A DNA stretch of 64,000 bases from Burkholderia vietnamiensis LMG 10929 (GTDB lineage: Bacteria; Pseudomonadota; Gammaproteobacteria; Burkholderiales; Burkholderiaceae). Shown piece by piece: positions 9,136 through 17,656 of the stretch. The translations under genes were made by a program, and so were the position numbers. The notes beneath the pieces are model-generated. The model searched no databases and was not told the DNA's origin. It saw only the letters and a program-made list of their open reading frames with translations. The stretch covers positions 372,001-436,000 of the forward strand of contig NZ_CP009632.1 of assembly GCF_000959445.1 (NCBI RefSeq), read 5' to 3'. How positions within the stretch are numbered: the stretch's first letter is position 1; each line of letters starts with the position of its first letter.

Positions 9136-9987
9136 ATGCAACATCGCCGACAGCGCAAAGCCGAGCCCGACCGGTTGCTGACCGATGCCGCGCGGCTGCT
9201 CAATCGCAGCGCGCTGCTGCTGGCCGGATCGGTGCTCGCCGACAGCGGCGTCGAGCACTATCGCGGCACGTTGCACAACCGCGCGATGGTCGCGCCGCTG
9301 ATCGCGTCGACGCTGTCGGTGCTCGCGAGCGTGCACGGCCATGCCGACGACACGCCCGAGCGCCACCGGCTGCGCGATGCGGTGCATGTCGCGTCGGCCG
9401 CGGTCGGCGTGGCTGGCTCGGCGTTCCACGTCTACAACGTGACGAAGCGGCCGGGCGGCTTCAGCTGGCACAACCTGTTCTACGGCGCGCCGCTCGGTGC
9501 GCCGTTCGCGCTGCTGCTGTCGGGCATGCTCGGCGCCGCGGGCGAGCGGCTGCGTGCGTGTCCGGCCGACGCGCCGCGCCTGGCCGGCCTGCCGGGCGGG
9601 CGCGCGCTCGCCGGGCTGGTCGCGGCCGGCCTCGTCGGGACGCTCGGCGAAGTCGGCTTGCTGCATTTTCGCGGGGCGTTCCAGCATCGCGCGATGTTCG
9701 TGCCGCTCGTCGTGCCGCCGGTGGCCGCGCTCGCGGCCGCGCAGATCGCGCTGTCGCGCCCGCGCGGCGAGCGGCCGTTCTGTCGATGGTGGATGCGCGC
9801 GACGGCCGTGCTCGGCTGCGTCGGCGTCGCGTTTCATGCGCGCGGCATCGCGCGCCAGATGGGCGGCTGGCGCAACTGGTCGCAGAACGTGTTGTCGGGG
9901 CCGCCGCTGCCGGCGCCGCCGAGCTTCACGGCGCTGGCGATCGCCGGGCTTGCGGCGACCGCGCTCGCCGAACGGGAGGCGCGATGA
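9136..9987 (+). CDS. Polytopic membrane protein of unknown function, dehydrogenase-operon member
   Basis: 283 residues with several hydrophobic helices and a duplicated pattern: SGVEHYRGTLHNRAMVAPLI near the start and GLLHFRGAFQHRAMFVPLVV near residue 180. The shared (H/G)xRGxxxxRAM(V/F) signature suggests an internal repeat of a two- or three-helix unit. I do not recognise a named family. The ATG at 9136 follows GAGGAGG. Its stop overlaps the ATG of the next gene (ATGA), so it is coupled to the subunit-3/GMC pair and may anchor that dehydrogenase or pass its electrons to quinone (inference). Confidence 0.75.
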   Translation: MQHRRQRKAEPDRLLTDAARLLNRSALLLAGSVLADSGVEHYRGTLHNRAMVAPLIASTLSVLASVHGHADDTPERHRLRDAVHVASAAVGVAGSAFHVYNVTKRPGGFSWHNLFYGAPLGAPFALLLSGMLGAAGERLRACPADAPRLAGLPGGRALAGLVAAGLVGTLGEVGLLHFRGAFQHRAMFVPLVVPPVAALAAAQIALSRPRGERPFCRWWMRATAVLGCVGVAFHARGIARQMGGWRNWSQNVLSGPPLPAPPSFTALAIAGLAATALAEREAR

Positions 9988-10676
9988 AGCCGGCCGACGA
10001 GCGGATGAATGCATCCGCACATACCGACGCAGCGGCGCTGCCCAGCTATCGCGGCTACGACGTGCTCGCGAAGCGCGACACGCCGTCGTGGAACGACGCG
10101 ACACGTCGCGCGATCGATGCGCGCCTGCAGGTCGCCGCCACGGCGCCGCGTCATCTCGATGCCGCGCAGTTCGCGACGCTCGGCGCCGTGTGCGCGCGCA
10201 TCGTGCCGCAACGCCAGGGCGACGCCGGCGGCGTGCCGACCGCCGCGCTGATCGATGCGCGGCTCGCGAGCGACGAAGGCGACGGCTTCCGCGACGCGCG
10301 GCTGCCGTCGTTGCGCGCCGCGTGGCGCATCGGCCTCGCCGCGCTCGACACGATGGCGCGCCACGCGCACGCGCGCCCGTTCGCGGCGCTCGACGCGCTC
10401 GACGCGCACGCCGCCGATGCGCTGCTGCGCGCCGTGCAGCAAGGCCGCATCGACGCGCAGAGCGAGGCCGCGTGGGCCGGCATGGATCCGCGCACGTTCT
10501 TCGCGAAGCGCGTGCTGGTCGACATCTGCGGCGCGTATTACAGCCATCCGTTCGCGTGGAACGAGATCGGCTTCGGCGGCCCCGCGAGCCCGCGCGGCTA
10601 CGTGCGGATGGATTTCAACCGGCGCGATCCGTGGGAAGCGCAGGTGGACGCGGAGGGCGCACGCGATGAGCACTGA
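9984..10676 (+). CDS. Gluconate 2-dehydrogenase subunit 3 family protein
   Basis: 230 residues. It resembles the small (gamma) subunit of membrane FAD-GMC dehydrogenases, which assists export and assembly of the GMC flavoprotein. Landmarks are FATLGAVCARIVPQ and a C-terminal YYSHPFAWNEIGFGGPA. Gamma subunits usually carry a Tat signal; none is visible here (the N-terminus MKPADERMNASAHTDA is hydrophilic), so the complex may stay in the cytoplasm or rely on another partner. The ATG overlaps the preceding stop, and its 3' end overlaps the GMC gene by 11 bases. Confidence 0.82.
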   Translation: MKPADERMNASAHTDAAALPSYRGYDVLAKRDTPSWNDATRRAIDARLQVAATAPRHLDAAQFATLGAVCARIVPQRQGDAGGVPTAALIDARLASDEGDGFRDARLPSLRAAWRIGLAALDTMARHAHARPFAALDALDAHAADALLRAVQQGRIDAQSEAAWAGMDPRTFFAKRVLVDICGAYYSHPFAWNEIGFGGPASPRGYVRMDFNRRDPWEAQVDAEGARDEH

Positions 10677-12336
10677 CGCGCGCGGCGCCGCCGACGCACC
10701 GCGCGGCCGCGACGGCCGCGCGCCCGACCCGTTGCGGGTGGGCGGCTGGTCGCCGATGCGGATGTTCCGCGACGACGAGCCGGTCGACTTCGTGATCGTC
10801 GGCACCGGCGCGGGCGGCGGCACGCTCGCGTGCCGGCTCGCCGAGCACGGCTACTCGGTCGTCGCGCTCGATGCGGGCGCGTGGTGGCGGCCGCTGGAGG
10901 AATTCGCGTCCGACGAGTCGCACCAGCGCAAGCTGTTCTGGACCGACGAGCGCATCTGCGACGGCGCGAACCCGCTGACGCTCGGCACCAACAACAGCGG
11001 CCGCGCGATCGGCGGCAGCACCGTGCACTTCGCGATGGTGTCGCTGCGGTTCCGGCCCGAGTGGTTCCGCTCGCGCAGCGCGCTCGGCTACGGCGTCGAC
11101 TGGCCGCTCGACTGGCGCGAGATGTGGCGTTACTACCGCGAGGTCGAGCAGGCGCTGAAGATCAGCGGGCCGGTCCGCTACCCGTGGGGGCCGGCGCGGC
11201 CTCGCTATCCGTACCGTGCGCACGAGCTGAACGCGGCCGCGCTGGTGCTCGCGCGCGGCGCGGAGGCCATGGGCATCGACTGGACGCCGACGCCGCTCGC
11301 GACGCTGTCCGCGCCGCGCGGCCGCGCGCATCCGTGCGTGTATCGCGGCTTCTGCATCGCCGGCTGCGCGACCAATGCGAAACAGAGCGCGCTCGTCACG
11401 TGGATACCGCGCGCGGTCGCGGCGGGCGCCGAAGTGCGCGATCTCGCGATGGCGCTGCGGATCGAGGCCGCGGGCGATCGGGTCACCGGCGTGCATTACC
11501 AGCGCGACGGCCGTACGCACTTCCAGCGCGCGCGCAACGTGGTCGTCGCCGGCTATGCGATCGAGACGCCGCGGCTGCTGTTGCTGTCCGCGAACGGCCG
11601 TCATCCGCAGGGGCTCGCGAACAGCTCGGGCCTCGTCGGCCGCTATCTGATGGCGCAGCTGAACCAGGCGTCGTGGGGGACGATGGACGACGAGGTGCGC
11701 TGGTACAAGGGCCCGCCGTCGCTCGCGCTCACCGAACACTGGAACTACGCGGACGACGGCAAGGACTTCTTCGGCGGCTACTGCTGGATGAGCCAGGGGC
11801 CGCTGCCGATCGAATGGGCGAGAAAGCTCGCTGCGCGCGGGCTGTGGGGCGACGCGCTGAAGCGCGAGATGGCGCGTTACAACTTCCAGGCTGGATTGAA
11901 GATCGTCGGCGAGACGCTGCCGCGCGCCGACAACCGCGTGACGCTCGCCGACGAGCGCGACGCGTTCGGGCTGCCGGTCGCGCGCGTCACCTATGCATAC
12001 GACGACAACGACCGCAGGATGATCCGTCACGCGTTCGCGCAGATGGACCGCTCGCTGGAAGCCGCCGGCGCGCGCGACATCTGGCACGAGGACGACGACA
12101 CCTGCCATCTCGCGGGCACCGCGCGGATGGGCCGCGATCCGGCCACGAGCGTCGTCGATGCCGACTGCCGCAGCTGGGACATCCCGAACCTGTGGATCTG
12201 CGACGGCTCGGTGTTTCCGACCGTCGGCGGCGTGAACCCGTCGCTGACGATCCAGGCGATCGCGTGCCGCACCGCCGATCGCATCCGCACGCTGGTGGCG
12301 CGCGGCGACGCGCATGCGCGTGCGCGCTGGCGATGA
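10666..12336 (+). CDS. GMC-family FAD-dependent oxidoreductase (large dehydrogenase subunit)
   Basis: 556 residues. The FAD-binding motif VDFVIVGTGAGGGTLACRL is near residue 40, with GRAIGGSTVHFAM further in. The C-terminal GMC domain has the catalytic His in TCHLAGTARMG, the second-site Asn in GGVNPSLT, and ICDGSVFP. This is the catalytic subunit of gluconate/sorbitol-type dehydrogenases; the sugar is unknown. The usual third partner, a triheme cytochrome c, is absent here, and a DUF305 gene follows instead. Electrons would have to leave by another route, perhaps the upstream membrane protein (inference). The start overlaps subunit 3. Confidence 0.9.
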   Translation: MSTDARGAADAPRGRDGRAPDPLRVGGWSPMRMFRDDEPVDFVIVGTGAGGGTLACRLAEHGYSVVALDAGAWWRPLEEFASDESHQRKLFWTDERICDGANPLTLGTNNSGRAIGGSTVHFAMVSLRFRPEWFRSRSALGYGVDWPLDWREMWRYYREVEQALKISGPVRYPWGPARPRYPYRAHELNAAALVLARGAEAMGIDWTPTPLATLSAPRGRAHPCVYRGFCIAGCATNAKQSALVTWIPRAVAAGAEVRDLAMALRIEAAGDRVTGVHYQRDGRTHFQRARNVVVAGYAIETPRLLLLSANGRHPQGLANSSGLVGRYLMAQLNQASWGTMDDEVRWYKGPPSLALTEHWNYADDGKDFFGGYCWMSQGPLPIEWARKLAARGLWGDALKREMARYNFQAGLKIVGETLPRADNRVTLADERDAFGLPVARVTYAYDDNDRRMIRHAFAQMDRSLEAAGARDIWHEDDDTCHLAGTARMGRDPATSVVDADCRSWDIPNLWICDGSVFPTVGGVNPSLTIQAIACRTADRIRTLVARGDAHARARWR

Positions 12337-12379
12337 GCGCCGCCGCCGCTCGTTCAACCCTTCGTCGAGGAGCCGACTT

Positions 12380-12772
12380 ATGCATGCAGCCATTCTCCGC
12401 AGCACCCGCCCGATCTGGCAGCGCGCCGCCTGCGCGCTGCTGGCCGTGTCCGCCGTCGCGTCGCCGGCATGGGGCCAGTTGCGTCCGCCCGCTTCGGCGA
12501 CGACGCCCGATTCGTCGACGGCCGCCTACAAGCGCGCCGACCGCAAGATGATGGACGCGATGGAAGGCGCGCCCTACACCGGCGACGCCGATCGCGATTT
12601 CGTGTCGCACATGGCCCCGCACCACCAGGGCGCGATCGACATGGCGCAGGTCGAGCTGAAATACGGCAAGGACCCGACGCTGCGCAAGCTCGCGAGCCGG
12701 ATCATCGCCGCGCAGCGCGACGAGATCGCGCTGATGGAACGCTGGCAGAAGGAACACGGCGCGACGCGCTGA
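12380..12772 (+). CDS. DUF305 exported protein
   Basis: 130 residues. An N-terminal signal peptide (ACALLAVSAVASPAWG) is followed by a helical DUF305 domain with paired metal-ligand-like motifs: KMMDAM, then FVSHMAPHHQGAIDMAQVEL, and RIIAAQRDEIALM. DUF305 proteins are ferritin-like four-helix bundles often found with copper or redox genes. ATG at 12380 follows GAGGAG. It sits between the GMC dehydrogenase and the quinol oxidase, on the same strand as both. Confidence 0.85.
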   Translation: MHAAILRSTRPIWQRAACALLAVSAVASPAWGQLRPPASATTPDSSTAAYKRADRKMMDAMEGAPYTGDADRDFVSHMAPHHQGAIDMAQVELKYGKDPTLRKLASRIIAAQRDEIALMERWQKEHGATR

Positions 12773-12879
12773 TCGCCACCGCGCCGCGGCGGCGCGGCGG
12801 CACTCGCGCGGCGCGCGCGCCCGTCGCCGCGGCATCGCGCTGGCTCGCTGCCGCGCATCGAGACCGGGGGAAGCACCGC

Positions 12880-15249
12880 ATGGAAATCGATGCATTGCTG
12901 TTGTCGCGCTTCCAGTTCGCCTGGGTGATCGCGCTGCATATCCTGTTGCCCGCGTTCACCGTCGGGCTGTCGTGCTTCATCGCGACGCTCGAGGTGCTGC
13001 GCTGGGCCACCGGGCGCGACGTCTATGCGCGGCTGTCGACGTTCTGGCTGCGGATCTTCGCGGTGTCGTTCGGAATGGGCGTCGTGTCCGGCATCGTGAT
13101 GCCGTTCCAGTTCGGCACGAACTGGAGCCGGTTCGTCGCGGCGACGTCGAACGTCGTCGGCGGCTTCATGGCGTACGAGGTGCTGACCGCGTTCTTTCTC
13201 GAATCGGCGTTTCTCGGCGTGCTGCTGTTCGGCCGCTCGCGCGTGCCGCAGTGGGCGCATGCGCTGTCCGCGGTGATGGTCGCGCTCGGCACGTTGCTGT
13301 CGTCGTTCTGGATTCTCGCCGTGAACAGCTGGATGCAGACGCCGACCGGCTACCGGCTCGTCGACGGCCGCTTTTATCCGGACAGCCTGTTGTCGGTGCT
13401 GCTGAGCCCGTCGTTTCCGTATCGTCTCGCGCATACCGTCACCGCGTTCCTCGTGACGACCGCGTTCGTCGTGCTCGGCGTCGGCGCGCATTACCTGCTG
13501 CAGCGGCGCGCGCCCGACGAAAGCCGCGTGATGGTGAAGATGGCGCTGCTGTTTCTCGCGATCATGGTGCCGGTGCAGATCGTGCTCGGCGACGCGCACG
13601 GCTTGAACACGCTCGAGCATCAGCCGACCAAGCTCGCGGCGATGGAAGGGCTGTGGGACACCGGCCGCGGCGTGCCCGCGACGCTGTTCGCGCTGCCGGA
13701 CGAAGCGAGCGAAACCAATCGCTTCGAGGTGTCGATTCCGAAGCTCGGCAGCCTGTACCTGACGCACGACTGGAACGGCCTCGTGCACGGGCTCAAGGAC
13801 TGGCCGCGCGATCGTCGCCCGCCGGTGGCGGTCGTGTTCTTCGCGTTCCATCTGATGGTCGGGCTCGGCGTCGTGATGCTTGCCATCATCGTGCGCGGGC
13901 TCACGCTGCTGCGCGGCGGCCGGCTGTACGAGCGGCGCGGCTGGCTGGGCGCATGCCGGGCGGCGATCCCGATCGGCTTCGTCGCGGTGCTGGCCGGATG
14001 GACCACGACCGAAGCCGGCCGGCAGCCGTGGACGGTGTACGGGCTGATGCGCACCGCCGATTCGGTCACGCCGTCGCTGACGACCGCTGACGTCGCGCTG
14101 TCGCTCGCGCTCTACGTGGTCAGCTACATCGTGATTTTCGGCTCGGGCTTCGTGCTGCTGCGCAGGCTCGTGCGCATCGGGCCGAGCGCGCCGGTCCGCG
14201 CGCATGCGGCGGCGCCGCGCAACAGGAGGCGAACCATGACAGGGCTTGACCTCGTACCGTTGTGGGCCGGCGTGCTCGCGTTGTCGGTGCTGATGTACGT
14301 GCTGCTCGACGGCTTCGATCTCGGCGTCGGGATGCTGTTCTTCTGGCGCACCGACGAAGCCGAGCGCGACGTGATGATCGCGTCGGTGTCGCCGGTGTGG
14401 GACTTCAACGAGACGTGGCTGGTGCTCGGCGGCACGCTGCTGCTCGCGGCGTTCCCCGGCGCGTTTTCGGTGGTCGTGCCGGGCGTCTACTTTCCGGTGC
14501 TGCTGATGCTGCTCGGGCTGCTGTTTCGCGGTGTCGCGTTCGAGTTTCGCGGCGTGACGGGCGCGCGCAAGCGGCTCTGGAGCGGCGCGTTCGCGTACGG
14601 CTCGCTGGTGGCGACCGCCGCGCAGGGCGCGGTGCTCGGGATGTTCGTGCAGGGCTTCAAGGTCGTCGACGGGCGCTTCGCCGGCACCAGCTGGGACTGG
14701 GTCGCGCCGTTCCCGCTGCTCACCGCGGCCGGCCTCGTGGCCGGTTATCTGCTGCTCGGCTCCACGTGGCTCGTGATGAAGGGCGAAGGGCCGTTGCGGG
14801 CGGCCGCGCAGCGCAGCGCGCGCCATGCGCTCGTCGGCGTGATCGTGTTCATCGTCGTGGTCAGCGTCTGGACGCCGCTCGCCGATCGCGGCATCGCCGC
14901 GCGCTGGTTCGCGTGGCCGAACCTGCTGGTGTTCTCGCCGGTGCCGGTGCTGACCGCGTGGCTTGCGTGGCTCGCCGCGCGCGCGTTGCGGCGCGGCCGC
15001 GACGTGCTGCCGTTCGTCGCGTCGATCGGGCTGTTCTTTCTCGGCTTCTCGGGGCTGACCATCAGCCTGTGGCCGCACGTCGCGCCGCCGTCGGTGACGT
15101 TGTGGTCGGCCGCGTCGGCGCAGGTGTCGCAGGAATTTCTGATGATCGGCACCGCGTTCATGCTGCCCGTGCTGCTGCTGTACGTGTGCTGGTCGTACTG
15201 GGTGTTTCGCGGCAAGGTGCGCGGCGACGTCGGCTATGAGCACATGTGA
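12880..15249 (+). CDS. cydA: Fused cyanide-insensitive (bd-type) quinol oxidase, CydA-CydB in one frame
   Basis: The frame opens at the cydA ATG (12880, after GGGGG) and continues with no stop through cydB to 15249, predicting a 789-residue fusion. The CydA part (about 1-450) has the heme-ligand His in ALHILLPAFTVG, GRQPWTVYGLMRT (the GRQPW signature of the CIO class) and a short Q-loop. It reads straight through HAAAPRNRRR into MTGLDLVPLW, the normal start of CydB. The enzyme oxidises quinol and reduces oxygen without pumping, in the inner membrane. Split genes are the rule, so the lack of a stop is notable. The cydB ribosome site and ATG are intact, so two products are also possible. Confidence 0.85.
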   Translation: MEIDALLLSRFQFAWVIALHILLPAFTVGLSCFIATLEVLRWATGRDVYARLSTFWLRIFAVSFGMGVVSGIVMPFQFGTNWSRFVAATSNVVGGFMAYEVLTAFFLESAFLGVLLFGRSRVPQWAHALSAVMVALGTLLSSFWILAVNSWMQTPTGYRLVDGRFYPDSLLSVLLSPSFPYRLAHTVTAFLVTTAFVVLGVGAHYLLQRRAPDESRVMVKMALLFLAIMVPVQIVLGDAHGLNTLEHQPTKLAAMEGLWDTGRGVPATLFALPDEASETNRFEVSIPKLGSLYLTHDWNGLVHGLKDWPRDRRPPVAVVFFAFHLMVGLGVVMLAIIVRGLTLLRGGRLYERRGWLGACRAAIPIGFVAVLAGWTTTEAGRQPWTVYGLMRTADSVTPSLTTADVALSLALYVVSYIVIFGSGFVLLRRLVRIGPSAPVRAHAAAPRNRRRTMTGLDLVPLWAGVLALSVLMYVLLDGFDLGVGMLFFWRTDEAERDVMIASVSPVWDFNETWLVLGGTLLLAAFPGAFSVVVPGVYFPVLLMLLGLLFRGVAFEFRGVTGARKRLWSGAFAYGSLVATAAQGAVLGMFVQGFKVVDGRFAGTSWDWVAPFPLLTAAGLVAGYLLLGSTWLVMKGEGPLRAAAQRSARHALVGVIVFIVVVSVWTPLADRGIAARWFAWPNLLVFSPVPVLTAWLAWLAARALRRGRDVLPFVASIGLFFLGFSGLTISLWPHVAPPSVTLWSAASAQVSQEFLMIGTAFMLPVLLLYVCWSYWVFRGKVRGDVGYEHM
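14236..15249 (+). CDS. cydB: CydB/CioB subunit II region with its own intact start inside the fused frame
   Basis: 337-residue subunit II. ATG 14236 is preceded by AGGAGG seven bases upstream (AACAGGAGGCGAACC), a strong ribosome site. Landmarks are YVLLDGFDLGVGMLFFW, SVSPVWDFNETWLV, GTAFMLPVLLLYVCWSYWVF and the end GYEHM. It is in the same frame as cydA, so it can be made by fresh initiation or as the C-terminal half of a fusion. Its stop TGA overlaps a GTG of the following FRG frame. Confidence 0.85.
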   Translation: MTGLDLVPLWAGVLALSVLMYVLLDGFDLGVGMLFFWRTDEAERDVMIASVSPVWDFNETWLVLGGTLLLAAFPGAFSVVVPGVYFPVLLMLLGLLFRGVAFEFRGVTGARKRLWSGAFAYGSLVATAAQGAVLGMFVQGFKVVDGRFAGTSWDWVAPFPLLTAAGLVAGYLLLGSTWLVMKGEGPLRAAAQRSARHALVGVIVFIVVVSVWTPLADRGIAARWFAWPNLLVFSPVPVLTAWLAWLAARALRRGRDVLPFVASIGLFFLGFSGLTISLWPHVAPPSVTLWSAASAQVSQEFLMIGTAFMLPVLLLYVCWSYWVFRGKVRGDVGYEHM

Positions 15250-15254
15250 CCGTA

Positions 15255-16013
15255 ATGAACCGGGGGCGCGCGATGGGGCGTGATGCGGGCAAGGCGGGGC
15301 CGACGATCGACAGCATCGCGAGCTACATCACCGCGCTCGGCGCGGCGCGGGACGGGACGCCGTCGCGGCTGTTTCGCGGGCAATGCAACGCCGGCTGGCC
15401 GCTCGTGCCGAGCATCGCGCGCCAGTGCGCGTCGCCCGACCTCGAGGCGCGGATGCTCGACGAGTTCACGCGGCGCGCGCTGCCGCATCTCGATCCTGCG
15501 CCGAACCTCGACGCCTGCGACTGGCTCGCGCTCGCGCAGCAGCACGGGATGCGCACGCGACTGCTCGACTGGTCGGGCAACGCGCTGGCCGCGCTGTGGT
15601 TCGCGGTCAGGACCGCCAACGGCACGGGCGGCGACGGCGCGGTGTGGTGCCTGTCGCACGACGCCGACGACATCGCGACGGCCGCCGAGCGGCGCGCGCC
15701 GCTGGCGGTGACGCGCACCACGGTATTCCGGCCGCGTCACGTGATGCCGCGCATCACCGCGCAGGACGGCTGGTTCACGATCCATCGCTACGACGCCGAC
15801 GCGCGGTGCTGCACGCCGCTCGACGAAGATCGGGCGCTTGCCGGGCGCCTCACGCGGATCGTCGTGCCCGGCGAATGCTTCGCCGCGATCCGGCGCGAGC
15901 TGGCGGGCGTGGGCGTGAGCATCGGGACGATCTTTCCGGACCTCGACGGCATCGCGCAACTAACGGACATTCGCTTCTTTCCCGCCGATGAGGATACGCA
16001 TGCGCCGCGGTGA
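15255..16013 (+). CDS. FRG domain-containing protein
   Basis: About 252 residues. It has the family-defining motif SRLFRGQ near residue 40, WLALAQQHGMRTRLLDWSGN, ALAALWFAV and a C-terminal TIFPDLDGIAQLTD. FRG domains are found in poorly understood bacterial proteins, some linked to phage or stress defence; no activity is known. Possible starts are GTG 15246 (overlapping the cydB stop), ATG 15255 and ATG 15273. I chose 15255, and none has a strong ribosome site. Its position directly behind cydB suggests read-through transcription. Confidence 0.75.
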   Translation: MNRGRAMGRDAGKAGPTIDSIASYITALGAARDGTPSRLFRGQCNAGWPLVPSIARQCASPDLEARMLDEFTRRALPHLDPAPNLDACDWLALAQQHGMRTRLLDWSGNALAALWFAVRTANGTGGDGAVWCLSHDADDIATAAERRAPLAVTRTTVFRPRHVMPRITAQDGWFTIHRYDADARCCTPLDEDRALAGRLTRIVVPGECFAAIRRELAGVGVSIGTIFPDLDGIAQLTDIRFFPADEDTHAPR

Positions 16014-16573
16014 GGGGGACGCGCGGGGCAGGAGGGCGTGCAGGGGGCGCGGGGTTCGCGGCGTTCCCCGTTGCTTAGCGCCGTTTTGGGCGTTGGGGTG
16101 GGGGCGTCCGGCTGGGACGATCGATGGGGCGGAGGGGCGGGCGGGCGCATAGAGCGACCCAGGGGGAGCGGGCATGGACGAGCCGCTGGAGGAGCCCGTC
16201 GGAGTAGGCCCCATGGAAGCGCCACTCGGAGGAGTCGGTTGACGGGGCCGCGTGGCGGGGTGAGCGCACCACGCCTGCCGCCCGCACGTTCGCCGCGGCC
16301 GCAAGCCGTGCAGTGATCGCGGAATTTTCAAGCGCTTGTCATTTGGGGCGTACCGCCGGCGCCTCGGCAGCGCTGCCTTGCCCGGTTGTCCGCCGCGGCT
16401 CGGCCCCGTCGCAACCGCGCGCGGCGCCAGTACGCCGCGGCTGCACCTGCTGCTGCGCTGCCGATCGGCTGCCCGCCAGGCCCGCGACGGCCCGTGCGCT
16501 CGCACGAGGAACGGCCGATGCTGCGCGTGACGACGAAGCCCGGCGGTTCCGGGTATCGACCTACGGTGCAGAT
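16014..16573. other. Non-coding gap with possible 22-codon ORF and palindrome
   Basis: No long gene is credible here. An ATG at 16174, placed after AGGGGGAG, opens a 22-codon frame (MDEPLEEPVGVGPMEAPLGG plus VG) ending at 16242. This is a weak candidate for a leader or small protein. A palindrome CAAGCGCTTG lies at 16329-16338 within TTTTCAAGCGCTTGTCATTT, probably part of the promoter of the BON gene. Confidence 0.35.
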
Positions 16574-17056
16574 ATGACCTCCAGAACACGTTCCACTCAT
16601 CCATTGTTGAATCTGGTCGCGGCCGTCGCATGCGGCGCGGCGGCGATGTACTTTCTCGATCCGGCGTCGGGCCGGCGGCGGCGCGCGTACGTGCGCGACA
16701 AGGCCGCTGCGGGCCGGGACGGCGTCGCCGACTATGCGAGCGCTCAGGCGCGGCGCGCGGCCGATCATGCGCGTGGCGCGATCGCCGGGCTGCATGCCGA
16801 CTGGTTCGCCGGCGAAGCCGACGACGTGCAGATCGCCGAGCGCGTACGCGCCGCATTGGGCCATCTGGTCGCACATCCGCGCGACGTCGACGTGGGCGTC
16901 GAGCACGGGCACGTGCGCCTGAGCGGGCAGGTCGAGGAAACCGAGCGGCATGCGCTGGTCGACGGCATCGCCGGGCTGCGCGGCGTGCAGACCGTCGAGG
17001 ACGCGATGGGCGCGCGCAGCGAATACAAGGCGCCGCCCGCCGGCCCCATGCACTGA
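16574..17056 (+). CDS. BON-domain membrane-associated protein
   Basis: 160 residues. An N-terminal hydrophobic helix (LLNLVAAVACGAAAMYFLDP) is followed by a basic stretch (SGRRRRAYVRDKA) and a BON domain (VRAALGHLVAHPRDVDVGVE, then HVRLSGQVEETERHALVDGI). BON domains bind phospholipid or support envelope stress responses. The start at ATG 16574 puts the helix at the N-terminus. An upstream extension in the same frame looks like non-coding sequence. It is followed by a DUF1641 gene on the same strand. Confidence 0.82.
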   Translation: MTSRTRSTHPLLNLVAAVACGAAAMYFLDPASGRRRRAYVRDKAAAGRDGVADYASAQARRAADHARGAIAGLHADWFAGEADDVQIAERVRAALGHLVAHPRDVDVGVEHGHVRLSGQVEETERHALVDGIAGLRGVQTVEDAMGARSEYKAPPAGPMH

Positions 17057-17164
17057 CGCCGCATGGCTCGCGTCGCCGCATGCGGCCGGCGCGGGCCGAC
17101 CCGAACCCGCGCACGCGCGGCGCGCGTAACGGCGGCTGCGCGGCGCTTCACCGGAGCCTTGCCG

Positions 17165-17656
17165 ATGTCCGATCGTCCGTTCTCCGACACGACGCCTGCG
17201 ACACCCGAACCCGGCGCGCACAACGCGCTGGAGAGCCTGCTGGGCAGCCTGCACCGGCACGGTTTTCTGAACTTCGCGAACGAAGTCGTCAGCGCGAACG
17301 CGCAGATGGCGCAGCGGCTCGTCGACGCGTTCGACAAGCCCGGCATGCAATCCGGCGTACAGAACCTGATGACGCTGCTGATGGCGCTGTCGCGGATTCC
17401 GCCCGAGCAGTTCGGCAAGGTCGCCTTCGCGGCTGCCGACGCGCTGCATCACGTCGGCGCGTGGAAATCGGCCGAGCACGAGCACGTCGCGCCGGGCGTG
17501 CGCGGCGCGTATCGGCTGCTGCACGACGAGGCGCTGTGGGATGCGCTGACGCCGCTGCTCGAAGGGTTGAAGGTGTTCGCGCAGGGGCTCGAGCGCGAGC
17601 CGCCTGATCCGGCTTCGGCCGCGGCGGGCGTCAGCGCGACCCGCGAAGGGCGCTGA
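17165..17656 (+). CDS. DUF1641 domain-containing protein
   Basis: 163 residues. It is helical and matches DUF1641 through ALESLLGSLHRHGFLNFANE, LLMALSRIPPEQ and LLHDEALWDALTPLLEGLK. Relatives are often found beside formate dehydrogenase or stress genes; function is unknown. ATG 17165 follows CCGGAGCC. The last 26 bases overlap the 3' end of the convergent NUDIX gene. Confidence 0.75.
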   Translation: MSDRPFSDTTPATPEPGAHNALESLLGSLHRHGFLNFANEVVSANAQMAQRLVDAFDKPGMQSGVQNLMTLLMALSRIPPEQFGKVAFAAADALHHVGAWKSAEHEHVAPGVRGAYRLLHDEALWDALTPLLEGLKVFAQGLEREPPDPASAAAGVSATREGR

